A DNA stretch of 64,000 nucleotides from Niastella yeongjuensis (GCF_900110245.1 NZ_FOCZ01000006.1:435004-499003), one strand, 5' to 3'; shown: positions 24,794-33,098, counted from the first letter of the stretch. Notes: generated from the letters alone by a model not told the origin. Numbers and translations: made by a program.

Positions 24794-26512
24794 ATGAGCG
24801 ACCGTAAATTAAGGAGCAGCGATTGGTTTGGCCGATCAGACAAGATGGGTTTTGTACACCGGTCATGGTTTCATACACAGGGATATCCAGACGATTATTT
24901 CGTGGACAAACCTGTGATCGGTATTTGTAATACGTGGAGCGAGTTGACGCCCTGTAACCAACACCTGCGCGACCTGGCAGAGATAGTAAAACGCGGGGTG
25001 ATAGAAGCAGGTGGGTTTCCACTGGAGTTTCCCGTTACCTCGCTGGGCGAAACCGTGATGCGTCCCACTACCATGTTGTTCCGTAACCTGGCCAGTATGG
25101 ATGTGGAAGAAAGCATTCGCGCGAATCCCATCGATGGCGTGGTACTGCTCACCGGTTGTGATAAAACCACTCCTTCTACTATAATGGGTGCATGTAGTGT
25201 AGACCTGCCCACCATCGTAGTGCCCGGTGGTCCTATGCTGAACGGTCGCTTTCGTGGTGAATGTATTGGCAGCGGTTCTTTTAACTGGCTTATCAAAGAA
25301 AAACAAGGGGTAGAAAATTACACCGAACAGGATATTCATGAAGTGGAAACCGGCGTTGCCCGTAGCCAGGGTCATTGCATGACTATGGGTACCGCCAGTT
25401 CCATGGCCTGCATGGCCGAAGCGCTCGGGCTCACGCTTCCCGGTATGGCTGCGATTCCCGCTGTAGATGCCCGTAAAAAACAATTCGCACAACTGAGCGG
25501 CCGCCGTATTGTAGAGATGGTGAAAGAAGATCTGAAGATCTCCCGCATCCTTACCCGTGCTGCTTTTGAAAATGCCATTGTTATTAATTCGGCAATAGGC
25601 GGGTCAAGCAATTTCATTATTCATCTGCTGGCTATTGCAGGTCGGCTGGGCGTGCCCTTAACACTCGAAGATTTTGATACCATCGGCAGCAAAGTGCCCT
25701 TATTACTGAACCTGAAACCATCGGGCAAATACCTGATGGAAGACTTTTATTATGCCGGCGGGCTACCGGTGATCATTCGCGAAATGCAATCGTACCTGCA
25801 CAACAATGCCCTTACGGTAAACGGTAAAAGTATCAGTGACAATTGCGCCGTTTCCCCCTGTTATAATACCGATGTAATTGCCACGGCACAACAACCGCTT
25901 CAACAGGCAGCCGGCATGGCCGTGTTAAAAGGCAATTTGAGCCAGGATGGCGCCGTCATAAAACCTTCCGCAGCTTCACCGCATTTATTGAAACACCGGG
26001 GGCGCGCCGTGGTATTTGAAAACATAGAAGATTATCATGCCCGTATAGACGATCCCAACCTGGATATAGATGAACATTGCGTGATCGTACTAAAAGGTGT
26101 TGGCCCGGTAGGGTATCCAGGTATGCCCGAAGTAGGCAATGTGGACCTGCCCATGAAACTGCTGCAAAAAGGCATCAAAGACATGGTACGCATTTCCGAC
26201 GGGCGTATGAGCGGCACCGCGGGCGGAACGGTGATATTACATGTGTCGCCCGAATCATCGATAGGCGGCGTACTGGCACTGGTTCAAAACGGCGATATGA
26301 TTGAACTGGATATTACAGCCAGAAAACTGCACCTGGATGTGCCCGAGGAAGAGCTGACAGCACGCAAAGCACGCTGGCAGCCACCGGCCCCTATGGCAAC
26401 CCGTGGTTATGTAAAGTTTTATATCGATCATGTGCAACAGGCACACCTCGGCGCCGATCTGGATGTATTAAGGGGCGGAAGCGGGTCTGATGTTGTACGG
26501 GATTTGCATTAG
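24794..26512 (+). CDS. IlvD/Edd-family sugar-acid dehydratase
   Basis: A 572-residue cytosolic dehydratase. The motif CNTWSELTPCNQHLRDLAE (near 46-64) is typical of the pentonate/hexonate branch (for example L-arabonate and D-xylonate dehydratases) rather than biosynthetic dihydroxy-acid dehydratase. Cluster cysteines appear in GCDKTTPSTIMGA (near 121-133) and GHCMTMGTASSMACMAEALG (near 193-212), consistent with a [2Fe-2S] cluster. The C-terminal RISDGRMSGTAGG motif supports Mg2+ and substrate binding. It converts an aldonate to a 2-keto-3-deoxy acid. It lies downstream of SusCD and extends the theme of the divergent operon, giving a third dehydratase for the locus, this one in the cytoplasm. 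Confidence 0.9.
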   Translation: MSDRKLRSSDWFGRSDKMGFVHRSWFHTQGYPDDYFVDKPVIGICNTWSELTPCNQHLRDLAEIVKRGVIEAGGFPLEFPVTSLGETVMRPTTMLFRNLASMDVEESIRANPIDGVVLLTGCDKTTPSTIMGACSVDLPTIVVPGGPMLNGRFRGECIGSGSFNWLIKEKQGVENYTEQDIHEVETGVARSQGHCMTMGTASSMACMAEALGLTLPGMAAIPAVDARKKQFAQLSGRRIVEMVKEDLKISRILTRAAFENAIVINSAIGGSSNFIIHLLAIAGRLGVPLTLEDFDTIGSKVPLLLNLKPSGKYLMEDFYYAGGLPVIIREMQSYLHNNALTVNGKSISDNCAVSPCYNTDVIATAQQPLQQAAGMAVLKGNLSQDGAVIKPSAASPHLLKHRGRAVVFENIEDYHARIDDPNLDIDEHCVIVLKGVGPVGYPGMPEVGNVDLPMKLLQKGIKDMVRISDGRMSGTAGGTVILHVSPESSIGGVLALVQNGDMIELDITARKLHLDVPEEELTARKARWQPPAPMATRGYVKFYIDHVQQAHLGADLDVLRGGSGSDVVRDLH

Positions 26513-27117
26513 TTCAACAACTTAAACCGTTTAAATGGCTTCCCCTTTCTTCTTAACCAGGCATGGTAACAGCTGGGGATATCGCATTCCGGTTTGGGCA
26601 ACAGGGAACTGATGATGATCCTGTCTATTTGGGAGATCAATCCGTTTATTAGACAAATGCGGAATAACACCACCGGTTCATAACCAGCCAACAAAATGGT
26701 AAAAGTGATCAGCAAATTGATCCCCCATAATTTCGACAACCAGTTATGCGCACAACCGCTTTTTCTGAACTTAACAAAATTGATGAGGTCTGACACCGGT
26801 TCCAGTATAAATAACACGATGATAAAATAAAGATGGTCTTGTATCAGCTTGCCATTCAACAACCAGATGCTAACACCGGCGGCCAGCCAGAATACAATAT
26901 CAACATTGGCATCCCATTTTCGCAGGCTGTTACTGGCCACACCGAGGTTGCGGGCAATGATGCCGTCAAAGATATCAGAAATCATGGCCGCCCATAAACA
27001 GGCAACCAGGAACCAGCCGCTTTGATGGGTTTGCAGTGTCCAGGTAATCATAACCGGCGCCAGCAACAAGCGAAATATGACCAGCGACCAGGGAATGGCC
27101 TTTTTTATTTTTTCCAA
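26509..27117 (-). CDS. CDP-alcohol phosphatidyltransferase-like membrane protein
   Basis: A 202-residue integral membrane protein. The motif DGIIARNLGVASNSLRKWD-ANVD (residues 47-69) follows the CDP-alcohol phosphotransferase pattern D-G-x2-A-R-x8-G-x3-D-x3-D, but a leucine replaces the second glycine. The start is a TTG at 27117. An in-frame stop lies three codons upstream, and no ATG occurs before residue 22. The first 13 bp overlap the end of the MFS gene, implying translational coupling. Its 3' end overlaps the convergent dehydratase gene by 4 bp. The enzyme would attach a head group to a CDP-activated lipid or polyol in the inner membrane, but the substrate is unknown. Confidence 0.8.
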   Translation of the reverse strand: MEKIKKAIPWSLVIFRLLLAPVMITWTLQTHQSGWFLVACLWAAMISDIFDGIIARNLGVASNSLRKWDANVDIVFWLAAGVSIWLLNGKLIQDHLYFIIVLFILEPVSDLINFVKFRKSGCAHNWLSKLWGINLLITFTILLAGYEPVVLFRICLINGLISQIDRIIISSLLPKPECDIPSCYHAWLRRKGKPFKRFKLLN

Positions 27118-28397
27118 GCGTTCTTATTTATTAATTGTAAAAAGATAAAACCGATAATAAAGAACACACTCAATGTAGCCACACTCGCGCGCATGGAGCC
27201 AGTTACATATTCTATCCAGCCAAACAGGAAAGTACCGATCACCACACCCATTTTATCAAGCACATCATACAAACTGAAGTAAGTGGCATACTCATCTTTT
27301 TCGTCCTGTATCAGGGCTGCAAACGCCGATCGCGACAGGGCCTGGGTTCCACCCATCACCAACCCCACCAGCACCGCCATTATATAGAACTGTGCGATAC
27401 TTTGTATGGAATAGGCGATAAAACAAACCAGCACCCACATCAGGACCGCCGTTTTTACCGAAAAAATGTTATTGACCTTTTTGGCAATGAACAAAAACAC
27501 ATACGACCCAATGATGGCCACCAATTGCAAAATCAGGATTACACCAATGAGGTGGGCTGTTTTTAAATTCAACGTTTTGGTAGCAAACACACTCGACATC
27601 CCCATAATGGTAGTAAGCCCCATATCATAGAAGAAAAAGGCCAGCAGAAAAACAGCAATAGCCTTGTGCCCGCGTGCACGTTGAAAAGCTTTATAAATGC
27701 GGGAATAAGACTGTATTATTGTTTGTCCGGTTATTTTATGTTCCTTCCAGTCAGCCGGCAATCCTTTGATGGAATAGCACGCAAAACCAAGCCACCAGAT
27801 GCCGATAAATACAAAGGATATCCGAACGGGAATATATTGATCGATCTGCTCCGGCGTAAACCCAAGGTGTGCCGCAAACTGGATCACCAGCAAACATATA
27901 ACCAGGGCGATCATGCCACCCAGATAACCCCAGGCAAAACCTTTTGCACTCACGGTATCGTATTGATCGGGTGTGGTAATTTCAGGAATATAGGCATTGT
28001 AAAACACAACTCCCAAACTATAACAAACACTGGAGACTATAAAGAGACCGGTAATAAGCGCCATTTGACCGCTCGTTGAAAAGAAAAGAAAGAGGCAACT
28101 CACCGAGCCTGCGTAAGAGAAAAAACGCATGAAAAGCTTCTTGCGTCCTGTATAATCGGCAATGGACCCAAACAAAGGGCTCAGGAACAGCAACAGCAAC
28201 GAGGCTAAAGAATACATGTACGCATACAGTACAGAGTTGCTGATGTTATGCCACCACGCGTTTTTGCCTGCCGGCGGGTTCAAACTTAAAAAATAACTGG
28301 GAAAAATAGCCGAGGTGATCACCAGTGAATAACTCGAATTAGCCCAGTCATACCAACACCAGGCGTTGACGGTTTTATTGTTAGGCTGCAGGGGCAT
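27105..28397 (-). CDS. MFS transporter, UMF1/Atg22-like
   Basis: A 430-residue inner-membrane carrier with about twelve transmembrane helices. It opens with the UMF1-type N-terminus (NAWCWYDWANSSYSLVITSAIFPSYF), and has the MFS loop-2 motif GSIADYTGRKKLFMRF near residue 77 and the late motif GGTQALSRSAFAALI near 355. Proteins of this Bacteroidota branch are annotated as UMF1-family MFS transporters; their substrates are generally not known. It overlaps the CDP-alcohol phosphatidyltransferase-like gene by 13 bp and probably forms an operon with it. A terminator separates it from the lyase gene upstream. Confidence 0.88.
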   Translation of the reverse strand: MPLQPNNKTVNAWCWYDWANSSYSLVITSAIFPSYFLSLNPPAGKNAWWHNISNSVLYAYMYSLASLLLLFLSPLFGSIADYTGRKKLFMRFFSYAGSVSCLFLFFSTSGQMALITGLFIVSSVCYSLGVVFYNAYIPEITTPDQYDTVSAKGFAWGYLGGMIALVICLLVIQFAAHLGFTPEQIDQYIPVRISFVFIGIWWLGFACYSIKGLPADWKEHKITGQTIIQSYSRIYKAFQRARGHKAIAVFLLAFFFYDMGLTTIMGMSSVFATKTLNLKTAHLIGVILILQLVAIIGSYVFLFIAKKVNNIFSVKTAVLMWVLVCFIAYSIQSIAQFYIMAVLVGLVMGGTQALSRSAFAALIQDEKDEYATYFSLYDVLDKMGVVIGTFLFGWIEYVTGSMRASVATLSVFFIIGFIFLQLINKNAWKK

Positions 28398-28411
28398 GCA
28401 ACAAACATAAT

Positions 28412-28448
28412 CAAGAAAAAGGGCTATCCATAACCGCGTGGATAGCCC
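28412..28448 (-). terminator. Terminator of the second PL1-like lyase gene
   Basis: A perfect 10-bp stem, GGGCTATCCA with TGGATAGCCC, around the loop TAACCGCG. On the minus strand it is followed by TTTTTCTTG. It lies 26 bp beyond the lyase stop. Confidence 0.9.
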
Positions 28449-28474
28449 TCTTTCATTTTAACATATCTTTTACT

Positions 28475-31261
28475 TTATTCAATCAGCATTGTCTTCACAA
28501 ATACCGGCTCACCGGTAACCACATCTACAGCTTTAACTATATAGTTACCACGGGCAGCAATATGGAATGTTTTTACAGCACCGGGCAATACCCTTTCTTC
28601 TTTACCAACCAGGCTGCCATCTATGCGGTATACCCGAACAATCACCGGTTGTTTAATATCGGACAGCAATACATTGAATTGTCCTTTTGACGGAACAGGC
28701 CAGAGTCTGGCATGGGCATTCATTTCTTCTTCTGTTGCAATGCGGGCAGCCGTGCTGTCTTTTTCACGTTTTACCAGTGAAGGATCCAGGCTGCTGGCAA
28801 TACGAATAGTTTGCGTGAGGGTGCTGCCTTCGGCATCGCGTACCGTAAAGGTGACGGCAGAGAATCCAATGCCCAATGGAATAAAGAACAGCTTTCCCTG
28901 AACACAATGCACCTGCACCGCAAATCCCTTCGATACTTTATCGATGGTATACGTGGGCGCATTGGTATAGCCGGCAGTAAGCGCTGCCAGATCGATCTTC
29001 AATAACCGGAAGGGCTGAGTGAAATAATGCGGACCTCCCGTGAATTCGAGGAAATCTTCCATTTCGGTAAAACCATCCTTATCGCGGTCGGTATTGGCAT
29101 CTGAAAAATCACCGGGCGTTGAATGCGTGCTTAAACGCTTTAAACGCTCCCACCAGTCGGGCAGGCCATCGTTATCGGCATCCCATTCGGGTGCGCGGTG
29201 TTCTTCGGGATAGTTTTCCCAGCCGCCCACATCATTTTGATTATCGGGCAATCCGGGCAAACCACTCACACTGCCGCGATAGGTAAAGGTGCCGGTAACC
29301 GTTTCATGGATCACGCGGATATCGTGGCTGTCGATGAGGGGCTGGTTGGCGCCTACATTCGACAGTACGTTCTTGTACGCATTTGTAGCAGTTTGCGTAG
29401 TAACATACGGTACAAAAAATGGCGTATCTACAAAGGTTTCATAATTGATGATCTCGCCACCGGAAATGGTGGTATTGCGACCTTGCGTTTGCGTGTTCTC
29501 ATCCCAACGGCCGGGCATTACATTGCCGGCAAAATAAGCCTGTTGTGTTCCAATGCCAATACCTTCGTGCTGCATGGTCAACGCTACAAATTTGTGCGAA
29601 GCAGCACCGGGTTTATAATAATTATTTACAAAGTTCACCTGGTGCGCGCCGCCATCGGTTGTACGCCCACCCCAGTTGTACACCACATTGTTCCGGATAT
29701 CGAGCTTGCTCGCATATACGTTGTTTCCATCCAATCCACCACCCATACTCCAGTTACGGCCTTCGCAATGCGCCAGCAGGTTGTGGTGGAAACTGCCTAC
29801 TTCGCCGCCAATAGTAGCCGCATAGCCATGGGCAGTACCGGGCGGATAGTTCTTATGACCGGCTACATTCAACGCTTCTGCCAGCATGGTGCGTTGCAGG
29901 GTGATGTTCTTCGCCGTTCTTGAACTGAAAGATTCATCCATCGTCCAGCTTACGGAGCAATTATCCATAATACAATGGTTACCGATCAGCCCGGTACCAT
30001 CACTGGTAACCGGACCGCCTATCCGCACCCGCATGTGCCGGATGATGAGGTCATTGCCACCGGTGCCAAAAGGCGCGCCCCTCAGGCAAATACCTTTACC
30101 AGGGGCTGTTTGTCCGGCCACGGTAACATAGCTGCTGCTAAGCGTAAGGCGGCTGTTGAGGGTGATCAAACCCGATACATCAAACACAATGGTACGCGGG
30201 CCAATATCATTGGTGATGGCTTCGCGGAAACTACCCGGGCCATCGTCATTCAAATTGGTTACATGTACCACCTTACCAAAACGGCCACCCCGGGCAAAAC
30301 GGCCATACCCTTCGGCATCGCTGAACGCAAGGTGCCGCGTGCGGTAATACCAAACGTTTCCATGTGTAATATTGCCATCAGCGTCTTCTTCATCAACGCG
30401 CCAGAAGTAGGTCAGCTTGCTGTCCTGGTGCTGAGCCAGAAAGCTGGCCGTTGTTACCCGGCCCTTGTCCAGGGCTGAACCAGGCAATGCGCTGGCTACC
30501 GATGCGGAATCGTTGCCATAATACAAATGGCTGGCCACCGCATTGGGCGCATTCACCCAGGTAAGGGTTATCCGGCCGCTATCTGCATTCACATGTTCTT
30601 CTGTACTGGCAGGAAACGGCTGCCGGGCCTGGTATTGCGGATTAACGGTATTGATCTCGATACCATTAATAAGAAAACTTTTGTTACTGGCGCCGCTGGT
30701 ACTATCGCCAACAAACAACATCACCACATCCTGGCCGGCTGTTACATCTGCATACACGTAAGAGATGGCCGATTTTGACGGAACCAGCTCCCGTACTGTT
30801 TGTGGCAGGTTGTCGTACTTCTGTACGCCATCGAGGTAAATATCCAGCGGAGCAAATGTATTGGTAGCCGGATTGTCGACATGGTTGTGATACGTTAGAA
30901 TGCTGTGTCGCCCCGTAGGCAAACCACTGATACGCATTTCAATCTGCTGACCGGCCTGCGCTCCATCTACATAAATACCATCGCCTACCAGCCGGGCCAG
31001 GTTGGGCAATTGCACATTGGCTTTGTTCCAGGTGGCCCGTAACATGGTACCATAAGGGCCTTTTCGAATAAGGGTGATCTGCACGCCGCTGTCTAACGCC
31101 AGGGTGAGGGTGTCCCTGGTAGTGGGGGCTGTAGTCCAGGGCGTATACCCCGGCTCATTTACTTCCGCCAGCTGGCGGCCCGACATGTTACAATCAATTT
31201 TAAAAACAGGCGTTTGTGCGTGTACAACAATGAATGAGCAGGCGGCAATAAGCAATAACAA
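28475..31261 (-). CDS. T9SS-secreted PL1-like polysaccharide lyase, paralog of the gene at 2230
   Basis: A 928-residue paralog with the same domain order: signal peptide (LLLLIAACSFIVVHAQ), malectin-like domain starting PVFKIDCNMSGR, FN3-like segment, beta-helix core with YVTNLNDDGPG-type and TVAGQTAPGKGICL motifs, LAHCEGRNWSMGGGLDGN, an Asp-rich repeat (DADNDGLPDWWE), an Ig-like domain and a T9SS sorting domain (LWPVPSKGQFNVL). The likely start is TTG at 31261. The in-frame sequence is open for only 12 more codons to a TGA and contains no ATG. This may be a real rare start, or a sign of a small indel in the first codons. It presumably acts on the same polymer class as its twin. Confidence 0.85.
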   Translation of the reverse strand: MLLLIAACSFIVVHAQTPVFKIDCNMSGRQLAEVNEPGYTPWTTAPTTRDTLTLALDSGVQITLIRKGPYGTMLRATWNKANVQLPNLARLVGDGIYVDGAQAGQQIEMRISGLPTGRHSILTYHNHVDNPATNTFAPLDIYLDGVQKYDNLPQTVRELVPSKSAISYVYADVTAGQDVVMLFVGDSTSGASNKSFLINGIEINTVNPQYQARQPFPASTEEHVNADSGRITLTWVNAPNAVASHLYYGNDSASVASALPGSALDKGRVTTASFLAQHQDSKLTYFWRVDEEDADGNITHGNVWYYRTRHLAFSDAEGYGRFARGGRFGKVVHVTNLNDDGPGSFREAITNDIGPRTIVFDVSGLITLNSRLTLSSSYVTVAGQTAPGKGICLRGAPFGTGGNDLIIRHMRVRIGGPVTSDGTGLIGNHCIMDNCSVSWTMDESFSSRTAKNITLQRTMLAEALNVAGHKNYPPGTAHGYAATIGGEVGSFHHNLLAHCEGRNWSMGGGLDGNNVYASKLDIRNNVVYNWGGRTTDGGAHQVNFVNNYYKPGAASHKFVALTMQHEGIGIGTQQAYFAGNVMPGRWDENTQTQGRNTTISGGEIINYETFVDTPFFVPYVTTQTATNAYKNVLSNVGANQPLIDSHDIRVIHETVTGTFTYRGSVSGLPGLPDNQNDVGGWENYPEEHRAPEWDADNDGLPDWWERLKRLSTHSTPGDFSDANTDRDKDGFTEMEDFLEFTGGPHYFTQPFRLLKIDLAALTAGYTNAPTYTIDKVSKGFAVQVHCVQGKLFFIPLGIGFSAVTFTVRDAEGSTLTQTIRIASSLDPSLVKREKDSTAARIATEEEMNAHARLWPVPSKGQFNVLLSDIKQPVIVRVYRIDGSLVGKEERVLPGAVKTFHIAARGNYIVKAVDVVTGEPVFVKTMLIE

Positions 31262-31507
31262 TGCGTACCGAACTTTCGATACCGCTTTCTGGGTAAGTCA
31301 TAAACAAGATTTAATCGTTAGGTTAAATGGAATGGCATGCCCGTTCCAAATGGCATTTGAATAGTTGAAATCTTCGTACAGGAGTAGTGAGCCGGCATAG
31401 GCTCAGATGCATGAGGCGTTGGTTGTTCGTAGGAGATGAACGTATTGCATATTAATAAATCTGTAGCAAACCGCCGTGCATTTTTACGCAAACGTTCCCG
31501 GGGAATC

Positions 31508-31542
31508 AGTTGAAAGTTTAAAGTTGAAAGTTGAAAGTTCAG
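31508..31542. repeat. Heptad array (AGTTGAA words)
   Basis: Five heptads in register: AGTTGAA, AGTTTAA, AGTTGAA, AGTTGAA, AGTTCAG. The word matches those at 13353-13380. No inverted partner is seen nearby. Confidence 0.85.
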
Positions 31543-31552
31543 GCCTCCCGGC

Positions 31553-31568
31553 TCCGCCAGCTGGCGGA
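31553..31568. repeat. Perfect 16-bp palindrome TCCGCCAGCTGGCGGA
   Basis: A perfect dyad of 8-bp arms without a loop, in a gap between a heptad array and the GC-rich hairpin. It could be a protein-binding site or part of an interspersed element. Confidence 0.6.
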
Positions 31569-31676
31569 AGGGAGAGTTGGAAACTTCGCTATTAATCTTT
31601 GCATGCTGTGTTTTACGCCCGCGATTGAAGGTTTCAAAAAAAGTGATCAGGAAAAAAATCGCGAGGTTGTATTACT

Positions 31677-31696
31677 CCTCCCCCTTCCGGGGGAGG
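31677..31696. repeat. GC-rich hairpin CCTCCCCC-TTCC-GGGGGAGG
   Basis: A perfect 8-bp stem with a 4-base loop, followed by a second GGGAGGGGG run. It resembles interspersed GC-rich hairpins I associate with Bacteroidota intergenic regions. It has no T-tract. Confidence 0.6.
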
Positions 31697-31732
31697 TTGG
31701 GAGGGGGCCGACAGCCGCGCATTAGTGTATTT

Positions 31733-31767
31733 GCTTGCAGCTTTTAGCTTAAAGCTTACAGCTGTCT
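31733..31767. repeat. Heptad array (GCTTACA words) at the PorP 3' end
   Basis: Five heptads: GCTTGCA, GCTTTTA, GCTTAAA, GCTTACA, GCTGTCT. The last overlaps the stop codon of the PorP/SprF gene (31767-31769). The preceding GTGTATTTGCTT also precedes the short array at 24741. Confidence 0.88.
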
Positions 31768-32747
31768 TACAGATCATACCGGTACATCAGCGTAAATCCC
31801 CTTCGGGTATAAACAGAAGAGGCTATACCGGGCAGGTTAACATCGAGATAACCTGCAAACAAACTCCGGCCCCATTGCAGTTGTACATTGGGTTGCAGGG
31901 CCTCATTAAAATTCAACCCCGCGCCAACAGAAAGATGAAAGGCCGTACTTTCATTGACAGCGATTTTCCTGATAACACGAAGACCAATATACTGTTCGGG
32001 TAAGGATGTGGAGGAACCGGTTACCCAGGAAATATTTCCATAACCACTGAGTTGTGTGTTTTCATTGACAGGCGCTGTATAACCGGCCTGCACCCCATAG
32101 GTAACGGGCAATGCGCTGATGTGATCCCACTCAGTATAGGGCCGATTGATGTAACGGGTGGAAAAGCCGACATACCATTGCTGGTCTTCGACGGTGTGAA
32201 AAACAGCCGCACCGGCATTAAAAGTAAAATATCCTTTATTGTAACCCGATCCTGTAGGGTCTCTTCTAAGCGCCCAATACATGGCACCGAATTTATCGAA
32301 ATCACCGGGGAAATTATAATAGGACCCTGTAACACCTACCCTATTAAAGGAATAGTTCCCCTGAAAGCCAAGGGCCAGGTAAGTATTATTATAATCAAGC
32401 GGCAGTGCATACGACAAGGCCAGCATAGCCGAAGAAGCGCTCAGCAGGTTGTCGCTGGCTTTATCTACATTTATACCTGCTGAAAGCGTAATGAAAGGCA
32501 CAGTGGGGGAAACGGTTTCGATGTTCGGTTCAAAAACCAACGACAGCGTGATCGACCTGTTGTTGGTGGAAAGTATACCCGGATAATTTACTTTATGAAG
32601 CAATACATGCGCTTCCGAGTTAGTATCGGTTTTCAGGGCCGGATTATACCAGATCCTCATTTGCTCAATTCCTTTACTATGGGGATCCTGGCCATTGGTA
32701 ACAACCGCTAATCCTATCAAGACAATGAATAATGATAACCGTCGCAT
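31767..32747 (-). CDS. PorP/SprF family outer-membrane protein (T9SS-associated)
   Basis: A 326-residue beta-barrel protein with a signal peptide (MRRLSLFIVLIGLAVVTNGQ) and the PorP/SprF pattern: DPHSKGIEQMRIWYNPALK near the mature N-terminus and alternating strands with YNFPGDFDKFG, YVGFSTRYINRP and the C-terminal strand FTLMYRYDL. Members support secretion of partner cargo by T9SS or anchor it at the surface, and often sit beside a giant adhesin. Here no large adhesin is adjacent; the neighbours are a lyase with a T9SS tail and a beta-glucosidase, so it is an orphan copy. Its specific partner cannot be assigned. Confidence 0.85.
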   Translation of the reverse strand: MRRLSLFIVLIGLAVVTNGQDPHSKGIEQMRIWYNPALKTDTNSEAHVLLHKVNYPGILSTNNRSITLSLVFEPNIETVSPTVPFITLSAGINVDKASDNLLSASSAMLALSYALPLDYNNTYLALGFQGNYSFNRVGVTGSYYNFPGDFDKFGAMYWALRRDPTGSGYNKGYFTFNAGAAVFHTVEDQQWYVGFSTRYINRPYTEWDHISALPVTYGVQAGYTAPVNENTQLSGYGNISWVTGSSTSLPEQYIGLRVIRKIAVNESTAFHLSVGAGLNFNEALQPNVQLQWGRSLFAGYLDVNLPGIASSVYTRRGFTLMYRYDL

Positions 32748-32816
32748 GCTGCAACTTAACGAATACGGCCGCCTTTTATTTTTGTCTTAACATCCTGGCA
32801 ACAAAAAAGACTTAAG

Positions 32817-32914
32817 AGGGGCAGAAGGCAGAGGGCAGAGGGCAGAGATAAATACTTTAAACTTTAAACTGTAAACGAAACGCTGAACTTTAAGACACTG
32901 ACACTGTAAACTTC
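32817..32914. repeat. Fourteen-heptad array (GAGGGCA then AAACTTT words)
   Basis: AGGGGCA, GAAGGCA, GAGGGCA, GAGGGCA, GAGATAA, ATACTTT, AAACTTT, AAACTGT and further heptads continue in one register although the word changes along the array. The GAGGGCA part is the reverse complement of the TCTGCCC part at 33071-33098. Confidence 0.88.
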
Positions 32915-32941
32915 ATGTCCGCCTCGCCCGCCGAAACCTTG

Positions 32942-33003
32942 GACCTGTCAGGTGGACTTTAGCTTACCGTTTGTTCAATAGCCAACTGTCCACCTTACAG
33001 GTC
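32942..33003. repeat. 16-bp inverted repeat around a 30-base loop
   Basis: GACCTGTCAGGTGGAC (32942-32957) pairs with GTCCACCTTACAGGTC (32988-33003), 15 of 16 positions matched. It lies between the two heptad arrays and beside the CCAAGG core. Confidence 0.8.
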
Positions 33004-33007
33004 AGTT

Positions 33008-33098
33008 CATTTCCCATTGCCCATTGCCTTTTTCCTACTGCCTACTGCCCACTGCCTTTTGCCTTTCCTCTCTGCCCTCTGCCTTCTGCCCTCTGCCC
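33008..33098. repeat. Thirteen-heptad array (CATTGCC / TACTGCC / TCTGCCC words)
   Basis: CATTTCC, CATTGCC, CATTGCC, TTTTTCC, TACTGCC, TACTGCC, CACTGCC, TTTTGCC, TTTCCTC, TCTGCCC, TCTGCCT, TCTGCCC, TCTGCCC. The next heptad would be TTACTTC, whose TTA is the stop codon of the BglX gene. Confidence 0.93.

Larger units (their letters stand above)
31262..31766. other. 505-bp non-coding interval between the lyase and PorP genes
   Basis: No credible gene. From left to right it holds the promoter region of the lyase, a heptad array (31508-31542), a perfect 16-bp palindrome TCCGCCAGCTGGCGGA (31553-31568), a GC-rich 8-bp hairpin CCTCCCCC-TTCC-GGGGGAGG (31677-31696) and a second heptad array that reaches the PorP stop (31733-31767). 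Confidence 0.75.
32748..33098. other. 351-bp non-coding interval composed largely of heptad arrays
   Basis: No gene. Apart from about 70 bp of PorP promoter region at the left, the interval is a composite element. It has a left heptad array (32817-32914), a core CCAAGGTTTCGGCGGGCGA on the minus strand (32924-32942), a 16-bp inverted repeat (32942-32957 with 32988-33003, 15 of 16 matched) and a right heptad array (33008-33098) ending at the BglX stop. Confidence 0.9.

Noticed and set aside
24863-25492. 209-codon open frame opposite the IlvD/Edd gene
   Set aside because: It is a histidine-rich shadow frame with no start context or domain and full overlap with a clear dehydratase.
29198-29923. 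241-codon open frame opposite the second lyase
   Set aside because: It is antisense to a well-supported gene, and its composition follows the reverse-frame bias of that gene.
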